Assembly (NCBI GenBank): GCA_002423615.1
Contig: DIKO01000063.1
Location: forward strand, 60,633-124,632
Direction of reading: 5' to 3'
DNA: 64,000 nt
Source of the DNA: Desulfobacteraceae bacterium UBA5616
Lineage (GTDB): Bacteria > Desulfobacterota > Desulfobacteria > Desulfobacterales > UBA5616
Shown: positions 8,952-16,439 of the stretch, piece after piece
Position numbering within the stretch: the stretch's first letter is position 1
Layout: each line of letters opens with the position of its first letter
Notes under the pieces: model-generated
What the model was told of the DNA's origin: nothing
Database searches by the model: none
The model's input: only the letters and a program-made list of their open reading frames with translations
Made by a program: the position numbers and the translations under genes

Positions 8952-9045
8952 TGGCGGAGAGAGAGGGATTCGAACCCTCGGTGCAGCTTTTGACCGCACA
9001 CACGATTTCCAGTCGTGCACCTTCGGCCAGCTCGGTCATCTCTCC
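8952..9045 (-). tRNA. tRNA-Ser (anticodon GGA)
   Basis: Read on the minus strand, the gene begins GGAGAGATGACCGAG and ends with TCTCTCC, discriminator G and an encoded CCA. The seven-base acceptor stem pairs fully (GGAGAGA with TCTCTCC). The T-arm has GGTTCGAATCC, the anticodon arm is ACGACT-GGA-AATCGT, and the long variable arm is typical of tRNA-Ser. It would read UCC and UCU. It sits directly upstream of dnaX on the same strand and could share its transcript. Confidence 0.96.
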
Positions 9046-9191
9046 ACATGATCTTCAAAGTTAAATGGTCTTTACACTGCAACCGATCAAAAAATCAAGT
9101 ATTGTTTCGCCATGCGAAACCAAAGAACCGGATTTTATCCGGTGCCGTTTATAAAATTATAAATTCAGGTAGTTAAGAGACAATCACCCAA

Positions 9192-9231
9192 ACCTCCCGA
9201 AAATATGGGCTGGGTATATCACCCGGGAGGT
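9192..9231. terminator. hairpin downstream of the BadI-like gene
   Basis: ACCTCCCG (9192-9199) pairs perfectly with CGGGAGGT (9224-9231), with a smaller GGGT/ACCC pair inside the 24-base loop. It follows the stop of the leftward gene at 9271 by about 40 bases and precedes tRNA-Ser. There is only a short T-run, so this is a possible weak terminator or simply structured DNA. Confidence 0.35.
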
Positions 9232-9270
9232 AAGGGGTCAAGGATGAATTAAGGATGAAATCCCGATTTT

Positions 9271-10065
9271 TCATTTTCTGAAGCGATTGAAATCCGGAGG
9301 CCTTTTTTCCAGAAAAGCATCCACCCCTTCATGGGATTCGTCGGTTTTGTAATACAGCTCGAGTGCCCGTTTGGACATGACATTGATGCCGTTGACATGG
9401 TCCGTGTCCGCATTGAAAGAGGCCTTTAAATACGACAGCGAATAAGGGGATTTTTCAAGGATTTCCCGGCACCACTCGTCAACCTCCTGACGGAGCTGCG
9501 GCTGGGGGACGACCTTGTTGACAAGGCCCATTTCCAGGGCCTCTTTTGCGGAATACTGCCGGCACAGATACCATATCTCCCGTGCTTTTTTTTCACCGAC
9601 GATTCTGGCCAGGTAAACGGTTCCGTAGCCCGCGTCGAAGCTCCCCACCCGGGGACCGGCCTGACCGAACCGGGCGTTGTCCGAAGCAATGGTCAGGTCG
9701 CATACCACCTGCAGAACATTGCCGCCGCCGATCGCATACCCGTTTACCATGGCGATAACGGGTTTGGGAATGCTGCGAATCATGTGAAGGACCTGGTCGT
9801 GGGCGTCGAGGAGTTCAAAAGCGGCCCTCCCTTTTCCATATCCCTCTCCGCTTTTGGTTTTCTGATCTCCGCCCGTGCAGAAGGCTTTATCACCCTTCCC
9901 CGTCAGCACCACCACGCCGACGGTCTTGTCCATCCAGGCATCCCTCAGGGCGTCATGCATTTCTTCCAGGGTCACTGCGGTAAATGCATTGTACCTTTCC
10001 TGCCGGTTGATGACGATTGTTGCAATGCCGTTGTTTTTTTCATAAAGGATATCGTTGTATTCCAT
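9271..10065 (-). CDS. crotonase-family hydrolase, BadI/MenB-like (2-ketocyclohexanecarboxyl-CoA hydrolase candidate)
   Basis: This is a 264-residue crotonase-fold enzyme. The ATG at 10063-10065 is chosen because GGGGG precedes it and residues before it do not look like the family. Oxyanion-hole segments are visible at CTGGDQK and NGYAIGGGN. The motifs INRxxRYNAF, AFCTGGDQ, VGEKKAREIWYLCRQYS and the C-terminal DESHEGVDAFLEKRPPDF agree closely with what I remember of BadI from Rhodopseudomonas, which opens the ring of 2-ketocyclohexanecarboxyl-CoA, and with its relative MenB. No other benzoate-ring or menaquinone genes are nearby, so context does not choose between them. I favour the BadI branch because of CTGGDQ and the REIWY motif. 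Confidence 0.7.
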   Translation of the reverse strand: MEYNDILYEKNNGIATIVINRQERYNAFTAVTLEEMHDALRDAWMDKTVGVVVLTGKGDKAFCTGGDQKTKSGEGYGKGRAAFELLDAHDQVLHMIRSIPKPVIAMVNGYAIGGGNVLQVVCDLTIASDNARFGQAGPRVGSFDAGYGTVYLARIVGEKKAREIWYLCRQYSAKEALEMGLVNKVVPQPQLRQEVDEWCREILEKSPYSLSYLKASFNADTDHVNGINVMSKRALELYYKTDESHEGVDAFLEKRPPDFNRFRK

Positions 10066-10277
10066 CGGAAGCCCCCTTTTGAACTGATGGTCTTTCGGAA
10101 GTGTCGGTATTCTTTTCGAATGTTCCGCAAAGAATGAGAAATGAATGTTCCGTTCGGGAGAATGGTGATTGTCACCCAAAATATTTTAAAGTATAAGAAT
10201 AAACCGAATGAGGTGTCAATACAATTGGAGAACCCGGGCCTGGGTGGTGGGATGCCGCCATCGCATTTTATGGAGAA

Positions 10278-10865
10278 ATGAACATGAGTGAAGACAGGTT
10301 CAGTGAAGAAAAAGGGCAATTGCTGGTCAGGCTGGTAAGATCCACCATCGGCAGCCGGTTGAATGCGGATGTTAGCGAAATCAAACCAACGGCCGCGGAT
10401 CTTGATGCACCCGAATTTCAGGAACACCGCGCCACCTTTGTCACGCTGCATAAAAACGGTGAGTTGCGGGGGTGCATCGGCAGCCTGTCGGCGGTGGAAC
10501 CCCTGGCCGAAAGCGTTCGTCATAACGCCGTCAATGCCGCTTTCCGTGACCCCCGGTTCAAGCCATTGTCCCGGGAAGAACTGGACCGGGTGGATATCGA
10601 GGTGAGCATTCTGACCGAACCCCGGCCCCTTGACTACAGCGACGCCACGGACCTGATTTCAAAGCTTCGGGCCGGCGTTGACGGCGTAATCCTCCGTAAA
10701 GGTCCTCACAGCGCCACGTTCCTTCCCCAGGTGTGGAATCAGTTACCGACCCCGGGGGAATTTTTATCCCACCTGTGCCGGAAAGCAGGGCTTCCGGGTG
10801 ATGAATGGAAAAGGGCCCATTTGGATATATCGACCTATCAGGTTGAATATTTTGAAGAAAAATAA
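10278..10865 (+). CDS. AMMECR1-domain protein (AmmeMemoRadiSam protein A type)
   Basis: This 195-residue protein is a single AMMECR1 domain. The hallmark RGCIGSL (around residue 68-74) is intact, followed by NAVNAAFRDPRFKPL and a C-terminal VWNQLPTPGEFLSHLCRKAGLP, all typical of the bacterial 'AmmeMemoRadiSam system protein A'. The biochemical role is unknown; in many genomes the gene sits with a MEMO-family gene and a radical SAM gene, neither of which is present here. Two ATGs (10278, 10284) follow GGAG; the first is taken. The next gene starts 20 bases downstream. Confidence 0.88.
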   Translation: MNMSEDRFSEEKGQLLVRLVRSTIGSRLNADVSEIKPTAADLDAPEFQEHRATFVTLHKNGELRGCIGSLSAVEPLAESVRHNAVNAAFRDPRFKPLSREELDRVDIEVSILTEPRPLDYSDATDLISKLRAGVDGVILRKGPHSATFLPQVWNQLPTPGEFLSHLCRKAGLPGDEWKRAHLDISTYQVEYFEEK

Positions 10866-10884
10866 TGAGCTGTTAGGAGCCGTT

Positions 10885-12345
10885 GTGAACATCACCGACC
10901 TTTCCAGATTAATGAACCCCCGGTCCATCGCTGTGATCGGGGCGAGCAACCGGGATGGATCGCCGGGGAAAATCATTTTTCACGGGCTTGCAAGCTCGCT
11001 GTGCAGACTCTATCCGGTACACCCGGTGGAAAAAGAGATTCTGGGTCATCCCGTGCTGTCTTCCGTGGATTTTCTTCCCCAGGATATCGATTTGGCCGTC
11101 ATCACGGTCAATGCCAGGGAGGCGGTGAAGTCTGCCCTTGCCTGCGCCTCCAAAAGCATCCCCTTTATCATCATCGTATCTTCCGGGTTCGGAGAAACAG
11201 GTCCGGAAGGCAAGGCGCTTGAAACCCGGCTCAGGGAAATCCCCAAGCAGTTCCAAACCCGGATTCTGGGCCCCAACTCTCTGGGCATCTTCGTTCCTGC
11301 CGATCACCTGGATACGATCTTCGTCGAACACGGGGACAAAGCCTTAGCCAACGGCGGCGGCGTTGCCTTTATCACCCAGAGCGGATCGGTCGGTGTGGAG
11401 GCGTTAGGACTGGCCAGCAATACCGGATTCGGAATGCGCGCCTTTGTGGGACTGGGGAACAAGTGCGATCTGGATGAACTGGATTTTCTGCGCTATTTCT
11501 CCACCGACCCCGGAACGTCGTGCCTGGCCTTCTACCTGGAAAATATCGAACACGGAATGGTTTTTCTCCGGGAAGCAAAAGCCATCGCCAAAACCAAACC
11601 CGTCGTCATCCTCAAGGCCGGGCGCACGCCGGGAGGGATACGGGCCGTGACCAGTCACACCGGCAGGATGGCCGGTACGGATAACATCCTCAACGGACTT
11701 TTTAAGCAATACGGCATCCTCCGGGCAATGGATGACGAGGAACTGTGCGATGCGGCGAAAACCTTTTCCATGCTGCCGCTGCCCGACGGCAACCGCGTGG
11801 CCGTTGTTACCCCCGCGGGCGGATTCGGGGTCGTCTGCGTGGATTATATCGAATCCCGGCACCGGGGTATTGATCTTACGCTCGCCGAATTGCACCCCCG
11901 CACCGTTGACCGGATTCGCCGGGAAACGCTGCCTTTCGCGTCCTGCAACAATCCCATCGACCTGACCGCCGGCGCCGACGATGCCATGTTCGGTTGCGCT
12001 CTGGATGCGCTCCTGGAAGACAGCGGGGTGGACATCATCATCTGCACCGCTTTTTTTGCGCCTCCTGCGGTTTCGGACCGCCTGATCGATAAAATTGCGG
12101 CACGGGTCCGCATGGGCCGAAAACCCATCATCGTCTTCACTCAGTACGGTCCGTTTACCGACCTGTACCTCAGGCGGATGCACAATGCCGGCGTCGTTGG
12201 ATTTCCCTCGATTTCCAGGACTGTCCGCGCAGCGCGGTTTTTGGTGGAACGGCGGCGGAGCCTGGCCGGATCGGCCGTCCCCGCGGACAACCTGCCGATA
12301 TCCAACGATTTAGAAAGCCACCGGAGCAATTATGATACCCATTGA
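10885..12345 (+). CDS. acyl-CoA synthetase (ADP-forming) alpha-subunit-like protein
   Basis: The start is taken as GTG 10885 because TAGGAG lies five bases ahead and the longer frame would run through the upstream gene. The 486-residue product has an N-terminal CoA-binding Rossmann domain (MNPRSIAVIGAS) followed by two succinyl-CoA-ligase-like flavodoxin domains. VTSHTGRMAG carries His258 at the place of the phosphohistidine used by ADP-forming acetyl-CoA synthetases. The ATP-grasp beta domain is absent, so this is an alpha subunit needing a separate beta partner, or a regulator built on the same fold. No beta subunit is in the window. The gene overlaps the downstream LysE gene by 14 bases. 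Confidence 0.82.
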   Translation: MNITDLSRLMNPRSIAVIGASNRDGSPGKIIFHGLASSLCRLYPVHPVEKEILGHPVLSSVDFLPQDIDLAVITVNAREAVKSALACASKSIPFIIIVSSGFGETGPEGKALETRLREIPKQFQTRILGPNSLGIFVPADHLDTIFVEHGDKALANGGGVAFITQSGSVGVEALGLASNTGFGMRAFVGLGNKCDLDELDFLRYFSTDPGTSCLAFYLENIEHGMVFLREAKAIAKTKPVVILKAGRTPGGIRAVTSHTGRMAGTDNILNGLFKQYGILRAMDDEELCDAAKTFSMLPLPDGNRVAVVTPAGGFGVVCVDYIESRHRGIDLTLAELHPRTVDRIRRETLPFASCNNPIDLTAGADDAMFGCALDALLEDSGVDIIICTAFFAPPAVSDRLIDKIAARVRMGRKPIIVFTQYGPFTDLYLRRMHNAGVVGFPSISRTVRAARFLVERRRSLAGSAVPADNLPISNDLESHRSNYDTH

Positions 12346-12958
12346 AACGCTGATCCCTTTTTTTGCCGCATCCCTTCTGCTGGCCCTGGCGCCCGGACCG
12401 GACAACCTGTTCGTTCTCACCCAGTCGGCTCTTCGGGGCAAAATCGCCGGTCTTATGGTCATGCTCGGACTGTGCACGGGGCTCGTCGTGCACAGCACCG
12501 CCGTCGCCATGGGGGTGGCGGTGATTTTTCAGACCTCGGCAGCCGCATTTTCCGCGTTGAAATTCATCGGCGCGGGATACCTCGCCTATCTGGCCTATCA
12601 GGCGTTCACCTCCAAAACCGTTTTAATTCAAGGAGAAGCACCGCCCCGAATCAGCCTTGGAAAACTTTATTTCCGGGGCATCCTCATGAACATCACCAAT
12701 CCCAAGGTTTCCATTTTTTTTCTGGCATTTCTGCCCCAGTTCGCGGACCCGGCAAGGGGACGCGTATCCATACAGATTTTTCTGCTGGGCGGGCTGTTCA
12801 TCCTGGCGACCCTGATGATCTTCAGCAGCATCGCCTTTCTTGCCGGAGCCCTGGGCCGGCGCCTGAACCGGTCCCCGCGGATCCAGAGCATCATGAATAA
12901 AACCGCCGGGACTGTTTTCCTTGGGCTTGCCTTGAAGCTTGCCGTGGCAAAACGGTAG
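12332..12958 (+). CDS. LysE/RhtB-family amino-acid exporter
   Basis: This 208-residue membrane protein has about six hydrophobic segments. The N-terminal PGPDNLFVLTQSALRGKIAG is the family signature (PGPxxxxxxxxxxxxGxxxG). The C-terminal half has NPKVSIFFLAFLPQF, also conserved. Members export amino acids and analogues across the inner membrane; the substrate cannot be deduced. It overlaps the preceding ligase gene by 14 bases, which suggests translational coupling, but there is no known functional link between the two. Confidence 0.9.
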   Translation: MIPIETLIPFFAASLLLALAPGPDNLFVLTQSALRGKIAGLMVMLGLCTGLVVHSTAVAMGVAVIFQTSAAAFSALKFIGAGYLAYLAYQAFTSKTVLIQGEAPPRISLGKLYFRGILMNITNPKVSIFFLAFLPQFADPARGRVSIQIFLLGGLFILATLMIFSSIAFLAGALGRRLNRSPRIQSIMNKTAGTVFLGLALKLAVAKR

Positions 12959-12995
12959 CTCACTCCCATAACGACCACGCCAAAAGGGGTGTCCC

Positions 12996-13415
12996 ATGAT
13001 CACAAAAATACTCGTTGCATACGATGGTTCCAGTCAAGCCCGGAAGGCTTTCGATTTCGGGCTGGATCTGGCCGGTAAATATGGCGCGGGAATCACCGTG
13101 CTCTCGGTGGCGAACCCGGCGGGACCGCCGGGAGACGTGGATCCGGCGGCGGTTCTGGACCATGCCGGGGAATACTTTGCCTCTCATTTTAACGAAATGA
13201 AAACCCGAGCGGCCGCCATGGGTGTTGGCGCGTCCTTTGAGGCGCGCGTGGGGCATCCGGCGGAACAGATCGTCAGCCTGGCGGCGGAATGGAAAATAGA
13301 CGCAATCGTGATGGGGCACCGAGGGGAAAGCCTGCTCCAGAAATGGCTGGTGGGATCTGTTGCAAAAAGGGTTTTAAGCTACGCCCACTGCACGGTCGTA
13401 GTGGTGCGAAATTGA
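12996..13415 (+). CDS. universal stress protein (UspA family, ATP-binding type)
   Basis: This 139-residue single Usp domain starts with the typical KILVAYDGSSQARKAFDFGLDLA. The nucleotide-binding motif GxxG-x9-G(S/T) is intact near the end (GHRGESLLQKWLVGS), so it belongs to the ATP-binding subgroup. Usp proteins are small dimers that respond to stress and starvation. It is 37 bases downstream of the exporter and upstream of crcB in a rightward run. Confidence 0.93.
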   Translation: MITKILVAYDGSSQARKAFDFGLDLAGKYGAGITVLSVANPAGPPGDVDPAAVLDHAGEYFASHFNEMKTRAAAMGVGASFEARVGHPAEQIVSLAAEWKIDAIVMGHRGESLLQKWLVGSVAKRVLSYAHCTVVVVRN

Positions 13416-13485
13416 AACCGGTCCTTCATGCAACCCCATTTGACAAAAGCGTGTGTCGGGATGAGGGCGTAAGGTTTGGTGATTG

Positions 13486-13866
13486 ATGGGATTTAAACAA
13501 TTGCTGCTGGTCATGTGCGGCGGAAGTATCGGCGCGGCCTGCCGTTACGGCGCGGGATTACTTTCGGTCAGAATGTGGGGAAACCAATTCCCCTGGGGAA
13601 CCCTCGCGGTGAACCTGACCGGGTGTTTTCTGATCGGGCTCCTTTTCGCCCTGGCGGACCGCGTACGCCTGTTGACCCCGGACATGCGGCTGCTGCTCAT
13701 CACCGGGTATCTGGGAGCATTGACGACGTTTTCTTCATTCGCCCTGGAAACCGTGAACGCCGGCAGAACCGGATTGATGCTCCAGCCCCTGGCGAATATT
13801 CTGATCAATAATCTGGGCGGTTTTGCCCTGACCTATATCGGATTGCGGCTGGGCGGCCTGAAATAG
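13486..13866 (+). CDS. crcB: fluoride ion transporter CrcB/Fluc
   Basis: This 126-residue protein has four membrane helices and is of normal length for a single Fluc subunit. The family features are GGSIGAACRYG near the N-terminus, WGTLAVNLTGCFLIG in helix 2 and GYLGALTTFSSFALE, which carries the Phe-box/TTFSTF-type pore segment. It exports fluoride as a dual-topology dimer. I start at ATG 13486 because AAGG precedes it; a TTG at 13483 is also possible. It is eight bases upstream of a DUF190-CBS gene, a recurrent partner. No fluoride riboswitch core is visible in the 70-base leader. Confidence 0.93.
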   Translation: MGFKQLLLVMCGGSIGAACRYGAGLLSVRMWGNQFPWGTLAVNLTGCFLIGLLFALADRVRLLTPDMRLLLITGYLGALTTFSSFALETVNAGRTGLMLQPLANILINNLGGFALTYIGLRLGGLK

Positions 13867-13874
13867 GGGGAAAG

Positions 13875-15158
13875 ATGTTAAACTACAAGGCCATCGAGAT
13901 TCTGACCAGCGAGCAGGCACGCTGGGGAACCAAACCGCTGGTGGACGCCGTTCTTCAATTTATCCGGGATCTTAAAATTGCAGCCCGCTGCATCGTCACC
14001 CGGGGAATCGCCGGGTGTTACGAAAACGGGGAGATGGCCACCGGCCGGTTGGAGATTCTTTCATACAACATGCCGGTGCGCATCTATATCGTGGCGCCCG
14101 CAGCCGATATGGACCGCGTCATCGAAAAACTCTCCGGCATGGTCGAAGACGGCATCGTGGTCCTGCATGATCTGAATGTAGTCCGCCACCAGGTGAAAAA
14201 CGCATTTTTTCCCAGGCAGCTCAGGGTTTGCGATGTGATGACGCCCCAGCCTGAATGGGTTTCGCCGGAGAGCCCTTTGAGCGATGCAGCCGGGTTGCTG
14301 CTGTCATCCGTGTTCACGGGTCTGCCGGTGCTGGATGAAAAAAGACGGCCCATCGGGGTCATCACCCAGGGGGACTTGATCACCCGGGGCGGACTGCCTC
14401 TACGCCTGGGCCTGGTGTCGGAGTCCGGCCAGGACCGGCTGGAATCCGTCCTGGGTCAACTGGATTCGGTAAAAGTATCCGAAGCCATGACATCCCCGGC
14501 CATTATCATAGCGGAGGACCGGCCCCTGGCGGAAGCCGTTGACCTGATGCTCGCCAGGGACGTCAAACGCCTTCCGGTGGTTGACGGCGAAGGACGGCTT
14601 ACGGGAATTCTCTCGCGTCTGGATATTTTCAGGACGGTCATGCGCGAGGCTCCGGACTGGATGGCTTTTACGGCCCAAAAAATTGAAGTGGGGCACCTGA
14701 AACGCGTGGGAGACATCCTGCGCCGGGACGCGCATGCCGTAACTCCCGAAACCCCTGTGGATGAAGTCATCAGGATTATAGACGACAACGACATCCAGCG
14801 GGTGGCGGTAGTGGATCACCAGGGAAAATTGCTGGGGCTGATATCGGACCGGGATCTGTTGCGTTATTTCAAGGCGGAACCCGAGGGCATCTGGAGGCTC
14901 CTGTCCAAGGTGAGGCAGCCTTTCCGGAAAAGCACCGGCAAGAACGGTCCGCGGCAGGAGCTGTCCGAAACCACCGCCGCAATGGTGATGACGACCCGTT
15001 TGATTACGGTCCAAGAAGAGATGTTGATTGAAGAGGCCATTGGATTGATGGCTGAAAAAGCCCTCAAACGATTGCCGGTGGTTGATGAAGAAGGTCGTTT
15101 CAAGGGCATGATCAGCCGGGACTCCCTGCTGCGCACCGGTTTTGCCGGATCCGTTTGA
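13875..15158 (+). CDS. DUF190 domain protein with four CBS motifs
   Basis: The 427-residue protein begins with a DUF190 domain (about 1-105; PII-like fold, LEILSYNMPVRIYIVA). Four CBS motifs then follow, each opening with a V-x-x-x-M-type element: CDVMTPQ (about 119), SEAMTSPAI, GDILRRDAHAV and MVMTTRLITV near the C-terminus. These form two Bateman modules that would bind adenine nucleotides. Position directly behind crcB suggests that it tunes fluoride export or signals energy state to it; that coupling is inference from context. The protein has no membrane segment or catalytic domain. Confidence 0.85.
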   Translation: MLNYKAIEILTSEQARWGTKPLVDAVLQFIRDLKIAARCIVTRGIAGCYENGEMATGRLEILSYNMPVRIYIVAPAADMDRVIEKLSGMVEDGIVVLHDLNVVRHQVKNAFFPRQLRVCDVMTPQPEWVSPESPLSDAAGLLLSSVFTGLPVLDEKRRPIGVITQGDLITRGGLPLRLGLVSESGQDRLESVLGQLDSVKVSEAMTSPAIIIAEDRPLAEAVDLMLARDVKRLPVVDGEGRLTGILSRLDIFRTVMREAPDWMAFTAQKIEVGHLKRVGDILRRDAHAVTPETPVDEVIRIIDDNDIQRVAVVDHQGKLLGLISDRDLLRYFKAEPEGIWRLLSKVRQPFRKSTGKNGPRQELSETTAAMVMTTRLITVQEEMLIEEAIGLMAEKALKRLPVVDEEGRFKGMISRDSLLRTGFAGSV

Positions 15159-15319
15159 AGGCTGGAAGGTTCAAGACAAGCCGCCGTCGGCGATGTTCTC
15201 TTATAGATATTGACAAAAATATTGGGCTCACCTAAAAATCCGCCGAAAAGTTCGGTTCTCAACCAGGGCAAGGTCTAAAATCTCCCGGATCTTCAGGACC
15301 GGTGTGAGGTCAAACCGCC

Positions 15320-16369
15320 ATGTTTATAAATTCATTTAATTATTTCAGGGGAATCGCCATTGTCTTCATCGTTGCGGCGCATTGCTACGAAATTTCAGGA
15401 TGGTGGATCAATACTTTCCCGGAAAAAGTATTCTGCGCCCTGATCACCGGGGGGACCGCCCTTTTCGTCTTCATATCGGGGTTTTTGTTTCACCACGTTT
15501 TTTATAAAAAATTCAATTACAAAAATTTCATCGCCAAAAAATTCAAGAATGTTTACAGCCCGTACCTGATTCTTTCCTCGGTTCCCCTGGTGCTTTACGT
15601 CTTTGTCTGGCGAAGCGGGCCTTTCGGCGAGTATTTTTTCAATCTCCACGGAAATTTTTATCTCGAGTACATCCGCCCCTTTTTCTTATACCTCTGGACT
15701 GGAGGCACCCTTACCGCCTACTGGTACATCACTTTCATCATGGTGGTGTTTCTCGCATCCCCCGTGTTCGTCAAATTCATTCAACTTCCCCGCAGCATAC
15801 AGGTCTTCGGTATCCTGGCAACCCTGGCCGTGGCCATGGTCATTCACCGCCCGGTTTTTAATTTCAGTGTTTTTCAGAGCGTATTTTACTACCTGCCGGT
15901 TTACCTCTTCGGCATTTTTTCTTCCATGAACCGGAATTTCATTTATACCCGGCTGGCCGGCAAGGAAATCCATTTATTCATTCCCATCCTCATCCTGGCC
16001 ATCGCCCAGGTCGCGTTTTTCAACAACTGGGGCAATTTTCACAAACCCCCTTTCGTCATTACCGTCCCCGATATCAACATTGTCCAGAAAATGATCATGT
16101 GCATTTTTTTCATGGTGGTTCTGCAAAGGCTGGAAAACAGGCATGTATATCTTCTGAATGAAACGGCTTCAGCGAGCTTTGCCATATTTTTCATCCATCC
16201 CATCGTTTTAGAAATCCTGCTCAGACGCCATTTCGTGGCCCCCACAAAGACTCTGGGCATCCTTTCATGGGCCATTACGGTGTGTTGCCTGACCGGTGTC
16301 TCCTATATCATCGCAAGAATTTTTAAACGTCTGCTCGGGGATAAAAGCCGTCTTTTCATCGGCTGGTAG
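15320..16369 (+). CDS. membrane acyltransferase (Acyl_transf_3/OafA-like)
   Basis: This 349-residue protein has about ten hydrophobic segments. The N-terminus NYFRGIAIVFIVAAHCYE carries the conserved R-G...H of family-3 acyltransferases, which O-acylate extracellular sugars, lipids or peptides. SFAIFFIHPIVLEIL near the C-terminus is the usual closing motif. It stands alone, 161 bases after the CBS gene, in a somewhat AT-rich stretch, so the acceptor is unknown. Confidence 0.85.
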   Translation: MFINSFNYFRGIAIVFIVAAHCYEISGWWINTFPEKVFCALITGGTALFVFISGFLFHHVFYKKFNYKNFIAKKFKNVYSPYLILSSVPLVLYVFVWRSGPFGEYFFNLHGNFYLEYIRPFFLYLWTGGTLTAYWYITFIMVVFLASPVFVKFIQLPRSIQVFGILATLAVAMVIHRPVFNFSVFQSVFYYLPVYLFGIFSSMNRNFIYTRLAGKEIHLFIPILILAIAQVAFFNNWGNFHKPPFVITVPDINIVQKMIMCIFFMVVLQRLENRHVYLLNETASASFAIFFIHPIVLEILLRRHFVAPTKTLGILSWAITVCCLTGVSYIIARIFKRLLGDKSRLFIGW

Positions 16370-16439
16370 GCGGGGCCCAAAGCCATGAAAAATTCTCATC
16401 GGCCTTGAAGCCCCGATATCTGAAGGTAAGGCCCTGATG

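Noticed and set aside
13416..13485. fluoride riboswitch ahead of crcB
   Set aside because: The leader has a GATGAGGGCG-like stretch but lacks the conserved pseudoknot core.
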